Origin: Pseudoroseomonas cervicalis
Lineage (GTDB): Bacteria > Pseudomonadota > Alphaproteobacteria > Acetobacterales > Acetobacteraceae
DNA length: 64,000 nucleotides
Direction of reading: 5' to 3'
Assembly: GCF_030818485.1 (NCBI RefSeq)
Contig: NZ_JAUTAJ010000004.1
Coordinates: forward strand, 1,281,001-1,345,000
The notes below the pieces were generated by a model that saw nothing but the letters and a program-made list of their open reading frames with translations, was not told the DNA's origin and did not search any database. Every line of letters begins with the position of its first letter. The first letter of the stretch is position 1. Both the position numbers and the translations under genes were made by a program. Below are positions 8,812 to 17,297 of this stretch, piece by piece.

Positions 8812-9600
8812 CTATCCCTGGCCTGATCGGGCGAAGTAGCGGCTCGGCGTCCGGCCCAGCGCCTTCCGGAACATGGTGATGAAGGCGGTGACGGATTCAT
8901 AGCCCAGCTCGGCCGCCACCCGCTGCACGGAGGCCCCGGCCGCCAGCTCGCGCATCGCCACGATCAGGTGGAATTGCTGCCGCCAGCGCCCGAAGCTCAG
9001 CTTCGTCTCCGCCAGCATCAGCCGTGTCAGGGAACGCTCGCTCATGGCGACGCGGGCGGCCCATTCGCCGAGCGTGCTGCGGTCGCCGGGATTGGCCGCC
9101 AGGGCGTCCGCGATCAGGCGGATCTTCGGGTGATCCGACACGGGCAGGTTGAGCTGTTCCTGCGGCATCAGCGCCAGCTCGTCGAGCAGCACGCGCACCA
9201 GCCGCCCGGTCTGGTCCTCCGGCGCATAGTCCTGCGGCGCCGCCGCCAGGCGGTGGATCATCTCCCGCACCATGGCCGAGACGGCGATGGTGCAGCACTG
9301 CTCCGGCAGGGCGGCCGCATCCGGCTCCACGAACAGATAGGACAGCAGCGCATTGGGCGTGGCGCGGTTGCTGTGCAGTTGCCCCCCCGGGATCCAGACC
9401 CCGCAATGGGGCGGGACAACCCACAGCCCATTGGCGGCGGTGCAGGTCACCGCCCCCTGCAGCGCCAGCACCAGCTGCCCCTTGCGGTGCCGGTGCATCG
9501 GCACCTCCAGCACGTAGTTCCGGAAATCGATGCGCAGCGCCAGCGCCGGACGGTCGGAGCGGTCCGGATCATGCTCGGCGGTGCAGGAGAGCAGGGTCAT
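8812..9600 (-). CDS. AraC-family transcriptional regulator with cupin sensor
   Basis: A 262-residue regulator. The N-terminal part (MHRHRKGQLVLALQG, then PPHCGVWIPGG) is a cupin-like AraC sensor domain. The C-terminal ~100 residues hold the two helix-turn-helix motifs, the second around VAAELGYESVTAFITMFRKALGRTPSRYF, the AraC signature. It is divergent from the MFS gene at 9666 with about 65 bp between starts, so it most likely controls that transporter and the SDR gene behind it. This subfamily commonly pairs with drug or small-molecule MFS exporters. The ligand is unknown. Confidence 0.93.
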   Translation of the reverse strand: MTLLSCTAEHDPDRSDRPALALRIDFRNYVLEVPMHRHRKGQLVLALQGAVTCTAANGLWVVPPHCGVWIPGGQLHSNRATPNALLSYLFVEPDAAALPEQCCTIAVSAMVREMIHRLAAAPQDYAPEDQTGRLVRVLLDELALMPQEQLNLPVSDHPKIRLIADALAANPGDRSTLGEWAARVAMSERSLTRLMLAETKLSFGRWRQQFHLIVAMRELAAGASVQRVAAELGYESVTAFITMFRKALGRTPSRYFARSGQG

Positions 9601-9665
9601 GGCGATTGGCCGGATTTAGCGATTATTTGGCAGGCTACCGCAATCCGGGCGAACGGCAAGCCGCT

Positions 9666-10889
9666 ATGAGTCGGACGCCACCAGACAACAGGCCCATGAA
9701 CCACGCCACCACCAGGCCCGCCCCTGCAGCGGCCCGACCCTTCCTGCTGCTGGCCGGCATCCTGCTGATCGCGGCCAATCTGCGCGCGCCGATCACGGGC
9801 GTCGCGCCCCTGCTCGGGATGATCCGCGATGCGACCGGCCTCGGCACGGTGGGCGCCGGCACGCTGACCACCCTGCCGCTGCTGGCCTTTGCCATCGCCT
9901 CGCCCTTCTGCGTGCTGCTGGGGCGCGAATACGGGCTGGAGCGCAGCCTGTTCATGGCCCTGCTGCTGATCGCGGGTGGCGTCCTGCTGCGCTCGCTCGG
10001 CCCCGCCTGGACGCTGTTCCTCGGCACCGGCGTCATCGGTGTCGGCATCGCCATCGGCAATGTGCTGCTGCCGAGCCTGATCAAGCGCGACTACCCCCGC
10101 CAGATCGCCCCGCTGACCAGCGCCTATGCCGTCACGGCCGGCGCGGTCGCGGCCCTGGCCTCGGCCGCCGCGGTGCCCATCGCCACGCTGCCGGGCTCCG
10201 GCTGGAACTGGGCGCTGGGCGCCTTCCTGCCGGTGCCCCTGCTGGCGCTGGCCCTGTGGTCGCCCCAGCTCGCCGGCCGCAGCGCGCCCGCCTCGGGCAC
10301 CGCGACGCCGCCGCATGGCGGGCGCATCTGGCGCTCGGCCCTGGCCTGGCAGGTGACGGCGTTCTTCGGCCTGAACTCCCTGGTCTACTATGTGACGGTC
10401 ACCTGGCTGCCGGCCATCCTGACCGATGCGGGCTATTCGGCGGCCGCGGCAGGCTCGCTGCACGGCATCTCGCAGCTGGCGACGGCCGTGCCCGGCCTGC
10501 TGCTGGGGCCGCTGGTCGGCCGCCTGAAGGACCAGAGAGCCCTGGCCATGGGCACGGCGCTGCTGGCGGGCCTGGCCCTGCTCGGCCTCCTGCTGTTGCC
10601 CGGCTGGGCCATGCTCTGGGTCGCGCTGTTCGGCTTCGGCTCGGGGGGGACCTTCATCCTGGCCCTGGCCTTCATCAGCCTGCGCGCCGCCAATGTCCGG
10701 CAGGCGGCGGCGCTGTCGGGCATGGCGCAGACCATGGGCTACAGCATCGCGGCCGCCGCGCCGCCGCTCGGCGGTGTGCTGCACGACATGACGGGGGGCT
10801 GGTTCCTGCCCCTCATCGCCTGCGTGGCGCTGTGCGGCGCCATGGCCGCCTTCGGCCATCGCGCCGGCCGTGCCCATACCATCCTCTGA
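9666..10889 (+). CDS. MFS transporter of the CynX/NimT family
   Basis: This is a twelve-helix inner-membrane transporter of about 407 residues. The conserved first helix region LLLAGILLIAANLRAPITGVAPLL is the CynX/NimT (YycB-like) signature; relatives take up cyanate or export nitroimidazoles. ATG 9666 is chosen because the longer frame begins at a TTG only 5 bp from the divergent AraC start and leaves no promoter. ATG 9696 is also possible. It is probably controlled by the divergent AraC regulator and co-transcribed with the SDR gene 19 bp downstream. The substrate is not evident. Confidence 0.9.
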   Translation: MSRTPPDNRPMNHATTRPAPAAARPFLLLAGILLIAANLRAPITGVAPLLGMIRDATGLGTVGAGTLTTLPLLAFAIASPFCVLLGREYGLERSLFMALLLIAGGVLLRSLGPAWTLFLGTGVIGVGIAIGNVLLPSLIKRDYPRQIAPLTSAYAVTAGAVAALASAAAVPIATLPGSGWNWALGAFLPVPLLALALWSPQLAGRSAPASGTATPPHGGRIWRSALAWQVTAFFGLNSLVYYVTVTWLPAILTDAGYSAAAAGSLHGISQLATAVPGLLLGPLVGRLKDQRALAMGTALLAGLALLGLLLLPGWAMLWVALFGFGSGGTFILALAFISLRAANVRQAAALSGMAQTMGYSIAAAAPPLGGVLHDMTGGWFLPLIACVALCGAMAAFGHRAGRAHTIL

Positions 10890-10908
10890 CCAGGCCAGGA
10901 GGCCAACC

Positions 10909-11610
10909 ATGAGCGAGAAGATTGCCATCATCACCGCGGCGGGCAGCGGCATGGGGGCGGCGGCGGCGAGGCGCCTCGCGGCCGACGGGTTCAAGGTCGC
11001 GCTGCTGTCCTCCTCCGGCAAGGGCGAGGCGCTGGCGCAGGAGCTCGGCGGCCTCGGCGTGACCGGCTCGAACCAATCCCCTGCGGATCTCCAGCGGCTG
11101 GTGGATCAGGCGATGCAGCGCTGGGGCCGGGTCGATGTGCTGGTGAACAGCGCCGGGCATGGCCCGCGCGCGCCCATCCTGGAGATCACCGACGAGCAGT
11201 GGCACGCGGGCATGGACGTCTATCTGCTGAACGTGGTGCGGCCGGTGCGGCTGGTGGCGCCCATCATGCAGCGCCAGGGCGGCGGCGCCATCGTCAATAT
11301 CTCCACCGCCTGGGCGTTCGAGCCGAGCGCGATGTTCCCGACCTCGGCCGTGTTCCGGGCGGGGCTGGCCGCCTACACCAAGATCTTCGCCGATGCCCAC
11401 GCGGCCGACAATGTGCGGATGAACAACGTGCTGCCCGGCTGGATCGACAGCCTGCCCGCCACGGAGGAACGGCGGCAAAGCGTGCCGATGGGCCGCTATG
11501 GCCGCGCCGAGGAGATCGCTGCGACCATCAGCTTCCTGGCTTCGGAGGGGGCCGGCTACATCACCGGCCAGAATCTCCGCGTCGATGGCGGGCTGACCCG
11601 GTCGGTCTGA
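10909..11610 (+). CDS. SDR-family protein lacking the usual catalytic Tyr-Lys
   Basis: A 233-residue Rossmann-fold protein of the short-chain dehydrogenase superfamily. The cofactor motif is TAAGSGMGAAAA near residue 8, NNVLPGWIDS marks the C-terminal half, and ITGQNLRVDGG is the family tail. Where YxxxK should follow the catalytic serine, the sequence reads PTSAVFRAGLAAYTK. Tyr is replaced by Ser and the first Lys by Arg, so classical dehydrogenase chemistry is doubtful. ATG 10909 has the ribosome site AGGAGG. It follows the MFS gene by 19 bp, so is probably the same operon. The stop codon lies inside a 14-bp tandem repeat. Confidence 0.9.
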   Translation: MSEKIAIITAAGSGMGAAAARRLAADGFKVALLSSSGKGEALAQELGGLGVTGSNQSPADLQRLVDQAMQRWGRVDVLVNSAGHGPRAPILEITDEQWHAGMDVYLLNVVRPVRLVAPIMQRQGGGAIVNISTAWAFEPSAMFPTSAVFRAGLAAYTKIFADAHAADNVRMNNVLPGWIDSLPATEERRQSVPMGRYGRAEEIAATISFLASEGAGYITGQNLRVDGGLTRSV

Positions 11611-11650
11611 CCCGGTCGGTCTGACAGGGTCGGTCTGACACCGCTGGTCT
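11595..11650 (+). repeat. Four-copy 14-bp tandem repeat across a stop codon
   Basis: The unit GACCCGGTCGGTCT occurs twice exactly (11595-11608, 11609-11622) and then twice with drift (11623-11636, 11637-11650). The SDR stop TGA (11608-11610) straddles the first junction. Because 14 is not a multiple of three, a change in copy number inside the coding part would move the C-terminus into another frame. Confidence 0.85.
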
Positions 11651-11714
11651 GACGCTGGGCCGCGCTGACGGGGCCGCGCGGCGCGCCGGGGTCGCAGCCA
11701 GGATCGACCCGCGC

Positions 11715-12734
11715 CTAGCGCTGGCCCCTGCGGCGCACTCCGCCAGGGGCGGGCACGCCCTGCCCCGGCGCCTCACCCTGCCGGGTCCCGGGCCCGATCC
11801 CGGTCATGCCGGGCCGGATCGGGCCGCGATGGCGCAGCGCCTCGACGATCACCCGGAAGGCCGGCAGGTTCTGGCGCCGGGTGGGGAAGTAGAGATAGTA
11901 GCCGTCGAAGGGCGGTGACCATTCGTCGAGCAGGCAGACCAGCGCGCCGGAGGCCAGCTCCCGCTCGACGATGTTCTCCGGCACATAGGCGATGCCATAG
12001 CCCGCCACCGCCGCGTCGATCATGGCGTAGGAGGTGTTGAAGGTGAGCTGCCCGCGGACCCGCACGCGCAGCTCCTGCCCGTCCTTCTCGAACTCCCAGG
12101 CATAGAGGCCGCCGGCGGTCTCCTGCCGCATGTTGATGCAGACATGCTGGAGCAGATCCTGCGGATGCTCGGGCCGGGGATGCGCCGCCAGATAGGCGGG
12201 CGAGGCCACCGCCACCAGGCGCCAATCCGGCCCGATCCGGACGGCGACCATGTCCTTCTCGACGCTTTCGCCCAGCCGGACGCCCGCATCGAAGCCTTCC
12301 TCGACGATGTTGCGGAAGGTGCTGTCCAGGCGCAGCTCGACCTGGAGCTCGGGATAGCGCGCCAGAACCGGCCGCAGCTTCGGCCAGACCACGCTGTGCA
12401 GGGCATGATCGGACAGGGTCAGCCGGATCGAGCCGGAGGGCGTCTCGCGCAGCGACATCAGCGCCGCGATCTCGTCCTCGATCTCGGCCAGGCGCGGCGT
12501 GATCGTCCGCAGCAGGCGCTCGCCCGCCTCGGTCGGGGCGACGCTGCGGGTGGTGCGGGTCAGCAGGCGCAGCCCCATCCGCTCCTCGAGCTGCCGGATC
12601 GTGTGGCTCAGCGTCGATTGCGCGATGCCGAGCTTGGCCGCCGCGCGGGTGAAGCTCCGCTCCTCGGCGACGACCTGGAACCAGGTCAGCTGGTTGAAAT
12701 CGGTGCGCGGCAGGGCGGCCTCCCCTTCCCGCAT
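11715..12734 (-). CDS. LysR-family transcriptional regulator
   Basis: A 339-residue LysR regulator. The winged helix-turn-helix lies at about residues 12-70 (FNQLTWFQVVAEERSFTRAA, then QSTLSHTIRQLE). The effector-binding domain follows, with GVRLGESVEKDM and AVAGYGIAYVPE as typical stretches. The C-terminus has an extra ~35-residue glycine/proline/arginine tail not usual for the family. It is divergent from the alpha/beta-hydrolase locus across 109 bp that contain an exact T-N11-A box, so this locus is the probable target. The subgroup often regulates SDR and oxidoreductase genes. Inducer unknown. Confidence 0.93.
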   Translation of the reverse strand: MREGEAALPRTDFNQLTWFQVVAEERSFTRAAAKLGIAQSTLSHTIRQLEERMGLRLLTRTTRSVAPTEAGERLLRTITPRLAEIEDEIAALMSLRETPSGSIRLTLSDHALHSVVWPKLRPVLARYPELQVELRLDSTFRNIVEEGFDAGVRLGESVEKDMVAVRIGPDWRLVAVASPAYLAAHPRPEHPQDLLQHVCINMRQETAGGLYAWEFEKDGQELRVRVRGQLTFNTSYAMIDAAVAGYGIAYVPENIVERELASGALVCLLDEWSPPFDGYYLYFPTRRQNLPAFRVIVEALRHRGPIRPGMTGIGPGTRQGEAPGQGVPAPGGVRRRGQR

Positions 12735-12742
12735 GGAGATTA

Positions 12743-12757
12743 ATCGAACCGGTCGAT
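12743..12757. promoter_or_regulatory. LysR-type operator (ATC-N9-GAT palindrome)
   Basis: ATCGA-ACCGG-TCGAT is a perfect 5-bp dyad containing the T-N11-A pattern expected for LysR regulators. It starts 9 bp upstream of the divergent lysR start and about 85 bp before the hydrolase locus. It fits autoregulation plus control of the neighbour. Confidence 0.6.
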
Positions 12758-12843
12758 GGGTCCATGCCAGTTTGGACGCCTAATCCGGCGGGTCTCTCCT
12801 CTCTAGCTTCGCTGCGGAACATGGAACGAGGCGGAGCACCGGC

Positions 12844-13010
12844 ATGGCGACGGACATGAATGACAGGACAAGCCCGGGCCTCGGCCGGCGCAGCCTGATG
12901 GCTCGGAGCGGCGCCGGGCTCGCCGCCCTCGGCACCCCCTCTTTCCTCACCGCCACGGATGCGAAGGCACAGACCATGACGAGCGACTGGGACAAGGTGT
13001 TTCCCCCGCA
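12844..13010 (+). pseudogene. Tat-type leader out of frame with the hydrolase
   Basis: From ATG 12844 this frame encodes a twin-arginine-like export leader (GLGRRSLMARSGAGLAALG, then an AKA-type cleavage region) and the start of the mature hydrolase (TSDWDKVFPP). It then continues as nonsense, while the conserved hydrolase continues in the next frame (SGKVDLMKVTF). One extra or one missing base in the TTTCCCCC run near 13000-13007 separates the two. With the frame repaired it would be one exported protein of roughly 360 residues. Confidence 0.7.
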
Positions 13011-13027
13011 GCGGGAAGGTCGACCTC

Positions 13028-13933
13028 ATGAAGGTCACCTTCCGGAACCGCTACGGCATCACCCTGGTGGGCGATCTGTATCTGCCGCGCGGCCGGTCCG
13101 GCGGCCGCCTGCCGGCGCTCGCCATCGCCGGGCCGTTCGGCGCGGTGAAGGAGCAATCATCCGGCCTCTACGCACAGACCATGGCCGAGCGCGGCTTCGT
13201 CGCCCTCGCCTTCGATCCCTCCTTCACCGGCGAGAGCGGCGGCGAGCCGCGCAATGTCGCCTCGCCGGACATCAACACCGAGGATCTCGGCGCCGCCGTG
13301 GATTTTCTCGGCCTGCACGAGGCCGTCGACCGCGAGCGCATCGGCGTGATCGGCATCTGCGGCTGGGGCGGCATCGCGCTCAACGCGGTGGCCGCCGACA
13401 AGCGCGTCAAGGCGGTGGTGGCCAGCACGATGTACGACATGAGCCGCGTCATGGCGCGCGGCTACAATGACGCCATGACGCCCGAACAGCGCGCGAAGGC
13501 GCTGGAGACGATCAGCCGCCAGCGCTGGGAGGATGCCGCGAAGGGCACACCGGCCTATCAGCCGCCCTACAACAGGCTCAGCGGCGGCGAGGCGCAGTTC
13601 CTGGTCGACTACCATGACTACTACATGACCCCGCGCGGCTATCACCGGCGGGCGGTGAATTCGGGCAATGCCTGGACGGTCACCACGCCCCTCTCCTTCA
13701 TGAACATGCCGCTCCTCACCTATATCGCCGAGATCGCGCCCCGCCCGGTGCTGCTGATCCATGGCGAGAAGGCGCATTCGCGCTACTTCAGCGAGACCGC
13801 CTTCGCCGCGGCCGCCGAGCCGAAGGAGCTGCTGATCATCGAGGGCGCCAGCCATGTCGATCTCTATGACCGGATGGATGTGATCCCCTTCGACCGGCTG
13901 CAGGCCTTCTTCGAGGCGCATCTCTCCGCCTGA
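13028..13933 (+). CDS. Alpha/beta hydrolase (body of a frameshifted gene)
   Basis: The 301 residues from ATG 13028 carry the complete catalytic fold. Near the N-terminus are NRYGITLVGDLYLP and GPFGAVKEQSSG, with the family segment DPSFTGESGGEPRNVASPD. The nucleophile elbow is GICGWGG (cysteine where serine is usual). The acid region is PRPVLLIHGEKAHSRYF and the terminal histidine is in GASHVDLYD. This is the dienelactone-hydrolase-like family often beside SDR and cyclophilin-like genes. The true start is probably upstream at 12844, in another frame. If only this part is made, it would be cytoplasmic rather than exported. Probably regulated by the divergent LysR. Confidence 0.85.
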   Translation: MKVTFRNRYGITLVGDLYLPRGRSGGRLPALAIAGPFGAVKEQSSGLYAQTMAERGFVALAFDPSFTGESGGEPRNVASPDINTEDLGAAVDFLGLHEAVDRERIGVIGICGWGGIALNAVAADKRVKAVVASTMYDMSRVMARGYNDAMTPEQRAKALETISRQRWEDAAKGTPAYQPPYNRLSGGEAQFLVDYHDYYMTPRGYHRRAVNSGNAWTVTTPLSFMNMPLLTYIAEIAPRPVLLIHGEKAHSRYFSETAFAAAAEPKELLIIEGASHVDLYDRMDVIPFDRLQAFFEAHLSA

Positions 13934-13939
13934 CGCCCG

Positions 13940-13966
13940 GCGGGGCCCGGCCCGGCCGGGCCCCGC
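13940..13966 (+). terminator. G/C hairpin between hydrolase and cyclophilin-like gene
   Basis: A 12-bp perfect stem (arms GCGGGGCCCGGC and GCCGGGCCCCGC) with a 3-nt loop begins 7 bases after the hydrolase stop. There is no U tract, so it may attenuate or stabilise mRNA rather than fully terminate. Confidence 0.55.
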
Positions 13967-13995
13967 CCCCCACCACCGACAGAGGAGGCGATGCC

Positions 13996-14403
13996 ATGCT
14001 GCGATCCATGCTGGCCGCCGCGTTCATTCTGGGAAGCACAGGAGCCGCCATGGCAGGAGAGCGCATCCGGATCAGCTCCCCCTGGGGCGAGGTCGCCGCC
14101 GAGATCGCCGATACCGATGCCGGGGCGGCGCTGCTGGACATGCTGCCGCTGACGATCGCGATGCGCGACCATCTGCGCCAGGAGAAGACCGGCTTCCTGC
14201 CGCGCGACCTTCCCGCCGGCGAACGGCAGCCGGATTTCCGCGCCGGCACGCTCGGCCTGTGGAACCGCAACCACTTCGTCATCTACTACCGGGACGGGCG
14301 CGTTCCGCAGCCGGGCATCCGCATCCTCGGGCAGGTGCAGGGCGATGCCTCGGTCTTCGATCGCCCGGGCGGCGTGACGGTCACCCTCACCCGGATCGAC
14401 TGA
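13996..14403 (+). CDS. Secreted cyclophilin-like-fold protein
   Basis: A 135-residue protein with a Sec signal peptide (about residues 1-20, hydrophobic core LAAAFILGSTGAAMA, cleavage after AMA). The mature part has the cyclophilin-like family pattern: an N-terminal strand, then ALLDMLPLTIAMRDHL, GTLGLWNRNHFVIYYRDG, and RILGQVQG. Members resemble peptidyl-prolyl isomerases in fold, but enzyme activity is generally unproven. It follows the hydrolase by 62 bp with a hairpin between. Relatives commonly neighbour alpha/beta hydrolase and SDR genes, consistent with a shared but unknown pathway. Confidence 0.8.
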   Translation: MLRSMLAAAFILGSTGAAMAGERIRISSPWGEVAAEIADTDAGAALLDMLPLTIAMRDHLRQEKTGFLPRDLPAGERQPDFRAGTLGLWNRNHFVIYYRDGRVPQPGIRILGQVQGDASVFDRPGGVTVTLTRID

Positions 14404-14407
14404 GCCG

Positions 14408-14423
14408 CGGGCGGCCCCGCCCG
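14408..14423. terminator. Bidirectional G/C hairpin
   Basis: CGGGCGG / CCGCCCG with a 2-nt loop lies between convergent genes, 5 bases after the cyclophilin-like stop and 18 bases from the IclR stop. There is no T tract. Confidence 0.5.
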
Positions 14424-14440
14424 TCGTCACCGGCCCCGGA

Positions 14441-15163
14441 TCATCCCGCCGGCCCGGGCAGGAACACCCCGCCCAGGGCGCGCGTCAGCTCCGCCGCCAC
14501 CTGCAGCAGCGTGCCGGCCGCCCGCTCCGCCGCCTCCCGGTTGAAGCGGGTGACCGGGCCGGTGATGCTGAGCGCGCCGGCGAAGCTCTCGCCCGGGCCG
14601 AAGACCGGCGTCGCCATGCTGGCGATATGCGGGTCGGTCGCGCCGCTGGTGTAGATCGGCAGGGCGAGGCCGGCCGCGCGGGCCGTGGCCGGGTTCTCGA
14701 AGGTGTGCAGCACCTGGGCGGTGGCCGATTCATCCATCGGCCGCATGTCGCCCTGGCGGACATGCAGGCGCAGCGCGTGCGGCGAATCGACGCGGAACAG
14801 GCAGAGACGCTGCGTGCCGCTGCGCACATAGAGCGAGGCGCTCTCCCCCGTCGCCGCCACCAGCCGCTCCAGCGCCGGCATGACATGCGCCTCGACCCGG
14901 AAGGATTGCTGGTAGACCGAGCCGAGCCGGAACAGCTCCGCCCCCAGCCGGTAGGCGCCGTCGGGCAGGCGGATCAGGTAGCCATGCTCCTCCAGCGTGA
15001 TGGCCAGGCGCATGATGGTGGGCTTCACCAGGCCGGTCCGCGCCGCCAGCTCGGCCAGCGTCACGGCGTCGTCGCCCTTGCGGAAGGCGGAGAGCAGCGT
15101 CAGGGCGCGCCCGACCGAGGCGACGCCCTCCATCGGGGCTTTCGGGCGGATCGGAATCGTCAT
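14441..15163 (-). CDS. IclR-family transcriptional regulator
   Basis: A 240-residue IclR regulator. The N-terminal winged helix spans about residues 8-70 (VASVGRALTLLSAFRKGDDAVTLAELAARTGL, TIMRLAITLEEHGYL). The C-terminal effector domain contains ASLYVRSGTQRLCLFRV and SITGPVTRFN, the family ligand pocket. The ATG at 15163 is preferred over a further upstream start because it opens directly before the HTH. It probably controls the divergently or co-oriented catabolic genes (SMP-30 protein, Bug receptor) that follow upstream on the same strand. The ligand is likely a small organic acid. Confidence 0.92.
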   Translation of the reverse strand: MTIPIRPKAPMEGVASVGRALTLLSAFRKGDDAVTLAELAARTGLVKPTIMRLAITLEEHGYLIRLPDGAYRLGAELFRLGSVYQQSFRVEAHVMPALERLVAATGESASLYVRSGTQRLCLFRVDSPHALRLHVRQGDMRPMDESATAQVLHTFENPATARAAGLALPIYTSGATDPHIASMATPVFGPGESFAGALSITGPVTRFNREAAERAAGTLLQVAAELTRALGGVFLPGPAG

Positions 15164-15219
15164 GGCGGCACCGTTACGGCCGGAACGGACCGGCAGCAAG
15201 CCGGCGCCTTGCCGCGGCC

Positions 15220-16147
15220 TCAACCGGCCGCGGCGTAGAGCGGCTGCCCCGGCACCGGCAGCTCCGCCCGCAGGATCGAGCCGGTCTCGGATTCCGTGAT
15301 GAACAGGCTGCGCCCATCGGCGCCGCCAAAGGCCAGGTTGGTGGTGGACCAGCCGGCGCAGGAGGCGATGCGCGCCAGCGGCTCGGCGCGCGGCGACAGC
15401 CGCCAGACCGTGCCGAAGCCGGCATGCGCCACCAGCAGGCAGCCCTCGGCATCCAGCGCCAGCCCGTCCGGCCCGCTCGGGCCGCCATGCAGGTGGCAGA
15501 AGATGCTGGCCTTGGTGACGCTGCCATCGGCGTGCAGCGGCAGGCGCCAGATCTGGTTGGCCCGCGTCACCGCCACCAGCAGGAAGCTGGCATCGGGCGC
15601 CACGACGATGCCGTTCGGGCTCGGGATGGTGTCGATCAGGCAGTCCAGCCGCCCATCGGGCGCCAGGCGGTACACCCGCCCGGTCGGATCCTGCAGCCCG
15701 GTCTGCCCCTGATCGGTGAAATACAGCTCGCCGCCGGGGCCGAAGACCAGGTCGTTAACGCCCTTGAAGCTTTCCGAGCGCACCGTGTCGAGGAAGGGGG
15801 TGACGCTGCCGCTCTCGGGGTCCAGCAGCATGATGCCGCGCTTGTAGTCGGTGATGAAGATCCGCCCGTCGCGATGGATCTTCAGCCCGTTCGGCCAGCC
15901 ATCATACTCGGCCACCTGCTCCCACGCCCCGTCCGGCGAGACGCGGAAGACCCGGCCGAAGGGGATGTCGGTGACGTAGAGCCGGCCCTGCCGGTCGAAG
16001 GAGGGCCCCCTCCAGGAAGCTGTCCACCGGGCGGCCGGCCCGGTTGGCGTCGCTCCAGGCGGAGCGGCACGGCTGCCGGAAGCGGTCCGGCAGCCGGGTG
16101 AAGAGATGGGTCTCGAGGCGCGGCGGCGGGGCGAAGAAGCTCATCAT
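15220..16147 (-). pseudogene. SMP-30/gluconolactonase-family protein, frameshifted
   Basis: Two pieces in different frames form one ~309-residue six-bladed propeller of the SMP-30/gluconolactonase/LRE family, which hydrolyses sugar lactones. The start (16147 to ~16010) encodes MMSFFAPPPRL through RPVDSFLEG. The rest (from ~16005 to 15220) encodes FDRQGRLYVTDIPFG, the metal-site segments (FGPGGELYFTD, IPSPNGIVV) and SGPDGLALD. The junction is a run of five C (plus strand 16006-16010); with four, the reading continues as LEGPSFDRQG. The interruption could be a sequencing error. The Bug receptor starts the same minus-strand unit 7 bp upstream, suggesting uptake and processing of one substrate. 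Confidence 0.8.
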
Positions 16148-16154
16148 GGATGCC

Positions 16155-17156
16155 TTACTGCTTCTCGATCCCGCCGGCGGCGGCGATGTCGCGCCAGCGG
16201 GCGGTCTCCTCCCGGATCAGCCGGGCGAAGGCGTCGGGGGCGATGCCGCCGGGCTCCGAGCCCAGCTCGGCGATGAAGGCGCGCATGTCGGGCGCGGCCA
16301 GGGCGCGCACCGCCTCCTCCTGCAGGCGCTGGAGGATGGCGTCCGGCGTGCCGCGCGGCGCCGCCAGGCCGGACCAGTTGACGACGCCATAGCCGGGCAG
16401 GCCGGCCTCGGCGAAGGTGGGCAGCTCCGGCAGGGCGGTGACGCGGTGGCCGCCGCTGATCGCCAGCGGCCGCAGCTGGCCGCCGCGGATATTGCCGAGC
16501 GTCGAGCCGGGCGAGAGAATCACCAGGTCCACATTGCCGGACAGCACGCCGATCACCGCCTCGCCGGCGCCGCGGAAGGGCACGTGGTAGAGCTTGACGC
16601 CGGCGGCGCGCTCGAAGGCCAGGGTGGCGAAATGCGGCGCGCTGCCCATGCCGCCGGTGCCGTAGGTCAGCTTCTCCGGCTCCCGCTTCGCCGCGGCGAT
16701 CAGCGAGGCGAGGTCGCGATAGGGCGATTTCTCGCCCACCGCCAGCAGGACGGGGGAGAAGGCGGTGACCGTGACCGGGCGGAAGGCGGTCTCGTAGTCG
16801 AAGGGCAGCCGGCTGAACAGATAGGGCAGCATGGCGTAGGTGTTGTCCATCGCCAGCAGCGTGTGGCCGTCCGGCGCGGCGCGCGCGGCCTCGGCGGCGC
16901 CGATGGTGCCGGTGGCGCCGGATTTGTTCTCCACCACGAAGCTCTGCCCGAGCTGCTCCGACAGCTTCTGCGCCAGGCGGCGCGCCAGCGTGTCCACCGC
17001 GCCGCCCGGCGCCCAGGGCACGATCACCCGCACCGGGCGCGAGGGGTAGCCGCCCTGCGCCAGCGCCGGGCGCGCCAGGGGGGCCAGCAGCGGCAGGGCC
17101 AGGCCGCCACCGATCAGGGCGCGGCGGGAGAGATGGTGGGGTCGGTTGTTTGGCAC
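16155..17156 (-). CDS. Bug-family (TctC) periplasmic receptor
   Basis: A 333-residue tripartite tricarboxylate transporter receptor. A signal peptide with a twin-arginine (LSRRALIGGGLALPLLAPLA, cleavage after ALA) precedes the mature start YPSRPVRVIVPWAPGG. Canonical Bug motifs follow: VENKSGATGTIGA, DGHTLLAMD, KLTYGTGGMGSAPH and ELPTFAEAGLPGY. Such proteins bind small carboxylates in the periplasm. No TctA/TctB membrane subunits are nearby, so it must borrow them from elsewhere or act in sensing. It is the first gene of the minus-strand unit Bug-SMP30-IclR and is divergent from rraA at 17298. Confidence 0.94.
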   Translation of the reverse strand: MPNNRPHHLSRRALIGGGLALPLLAPLARPALAQGGYPSRPVRVIVPWAPGGAVDTLARRLAQKLSEQLGQSFVVENKSGATGTIGAAEAARAAPDGHTLLAMDNTYAMLPYLFSRLPFDYETAFRPVTVTAFSPVLLAVGEKSPYRDLASLIAAAKREPEKLTYGTGGMGSAPHFATLAFERAAGVKLYHVPFRGAGEAVIGVLSGNVDLVILSPGSTLGNIRGGQLRPLAISGGHRVTALPELPTFAEAGLPGYGVVNWSGLAAPRGTPDAILQRLQEEAVRALAAPDMRAFIAELGSEPGGIAPDAFARLIREETARWRDIAAAGGIEKQ

Positions 17157-17297
17157 TTGCGTTTCCTCGGCTGCACCGGATATTTCGGAACGGCGTTACG
17201 TTTTTTCTGCCACCTTGTGGCATCCGGCGCAGCGCCCTGTCAACGAGACCTGTCAACGACACGGGCGCAAAGGCGCCCTTCCGGGAGGAGCACGGCC

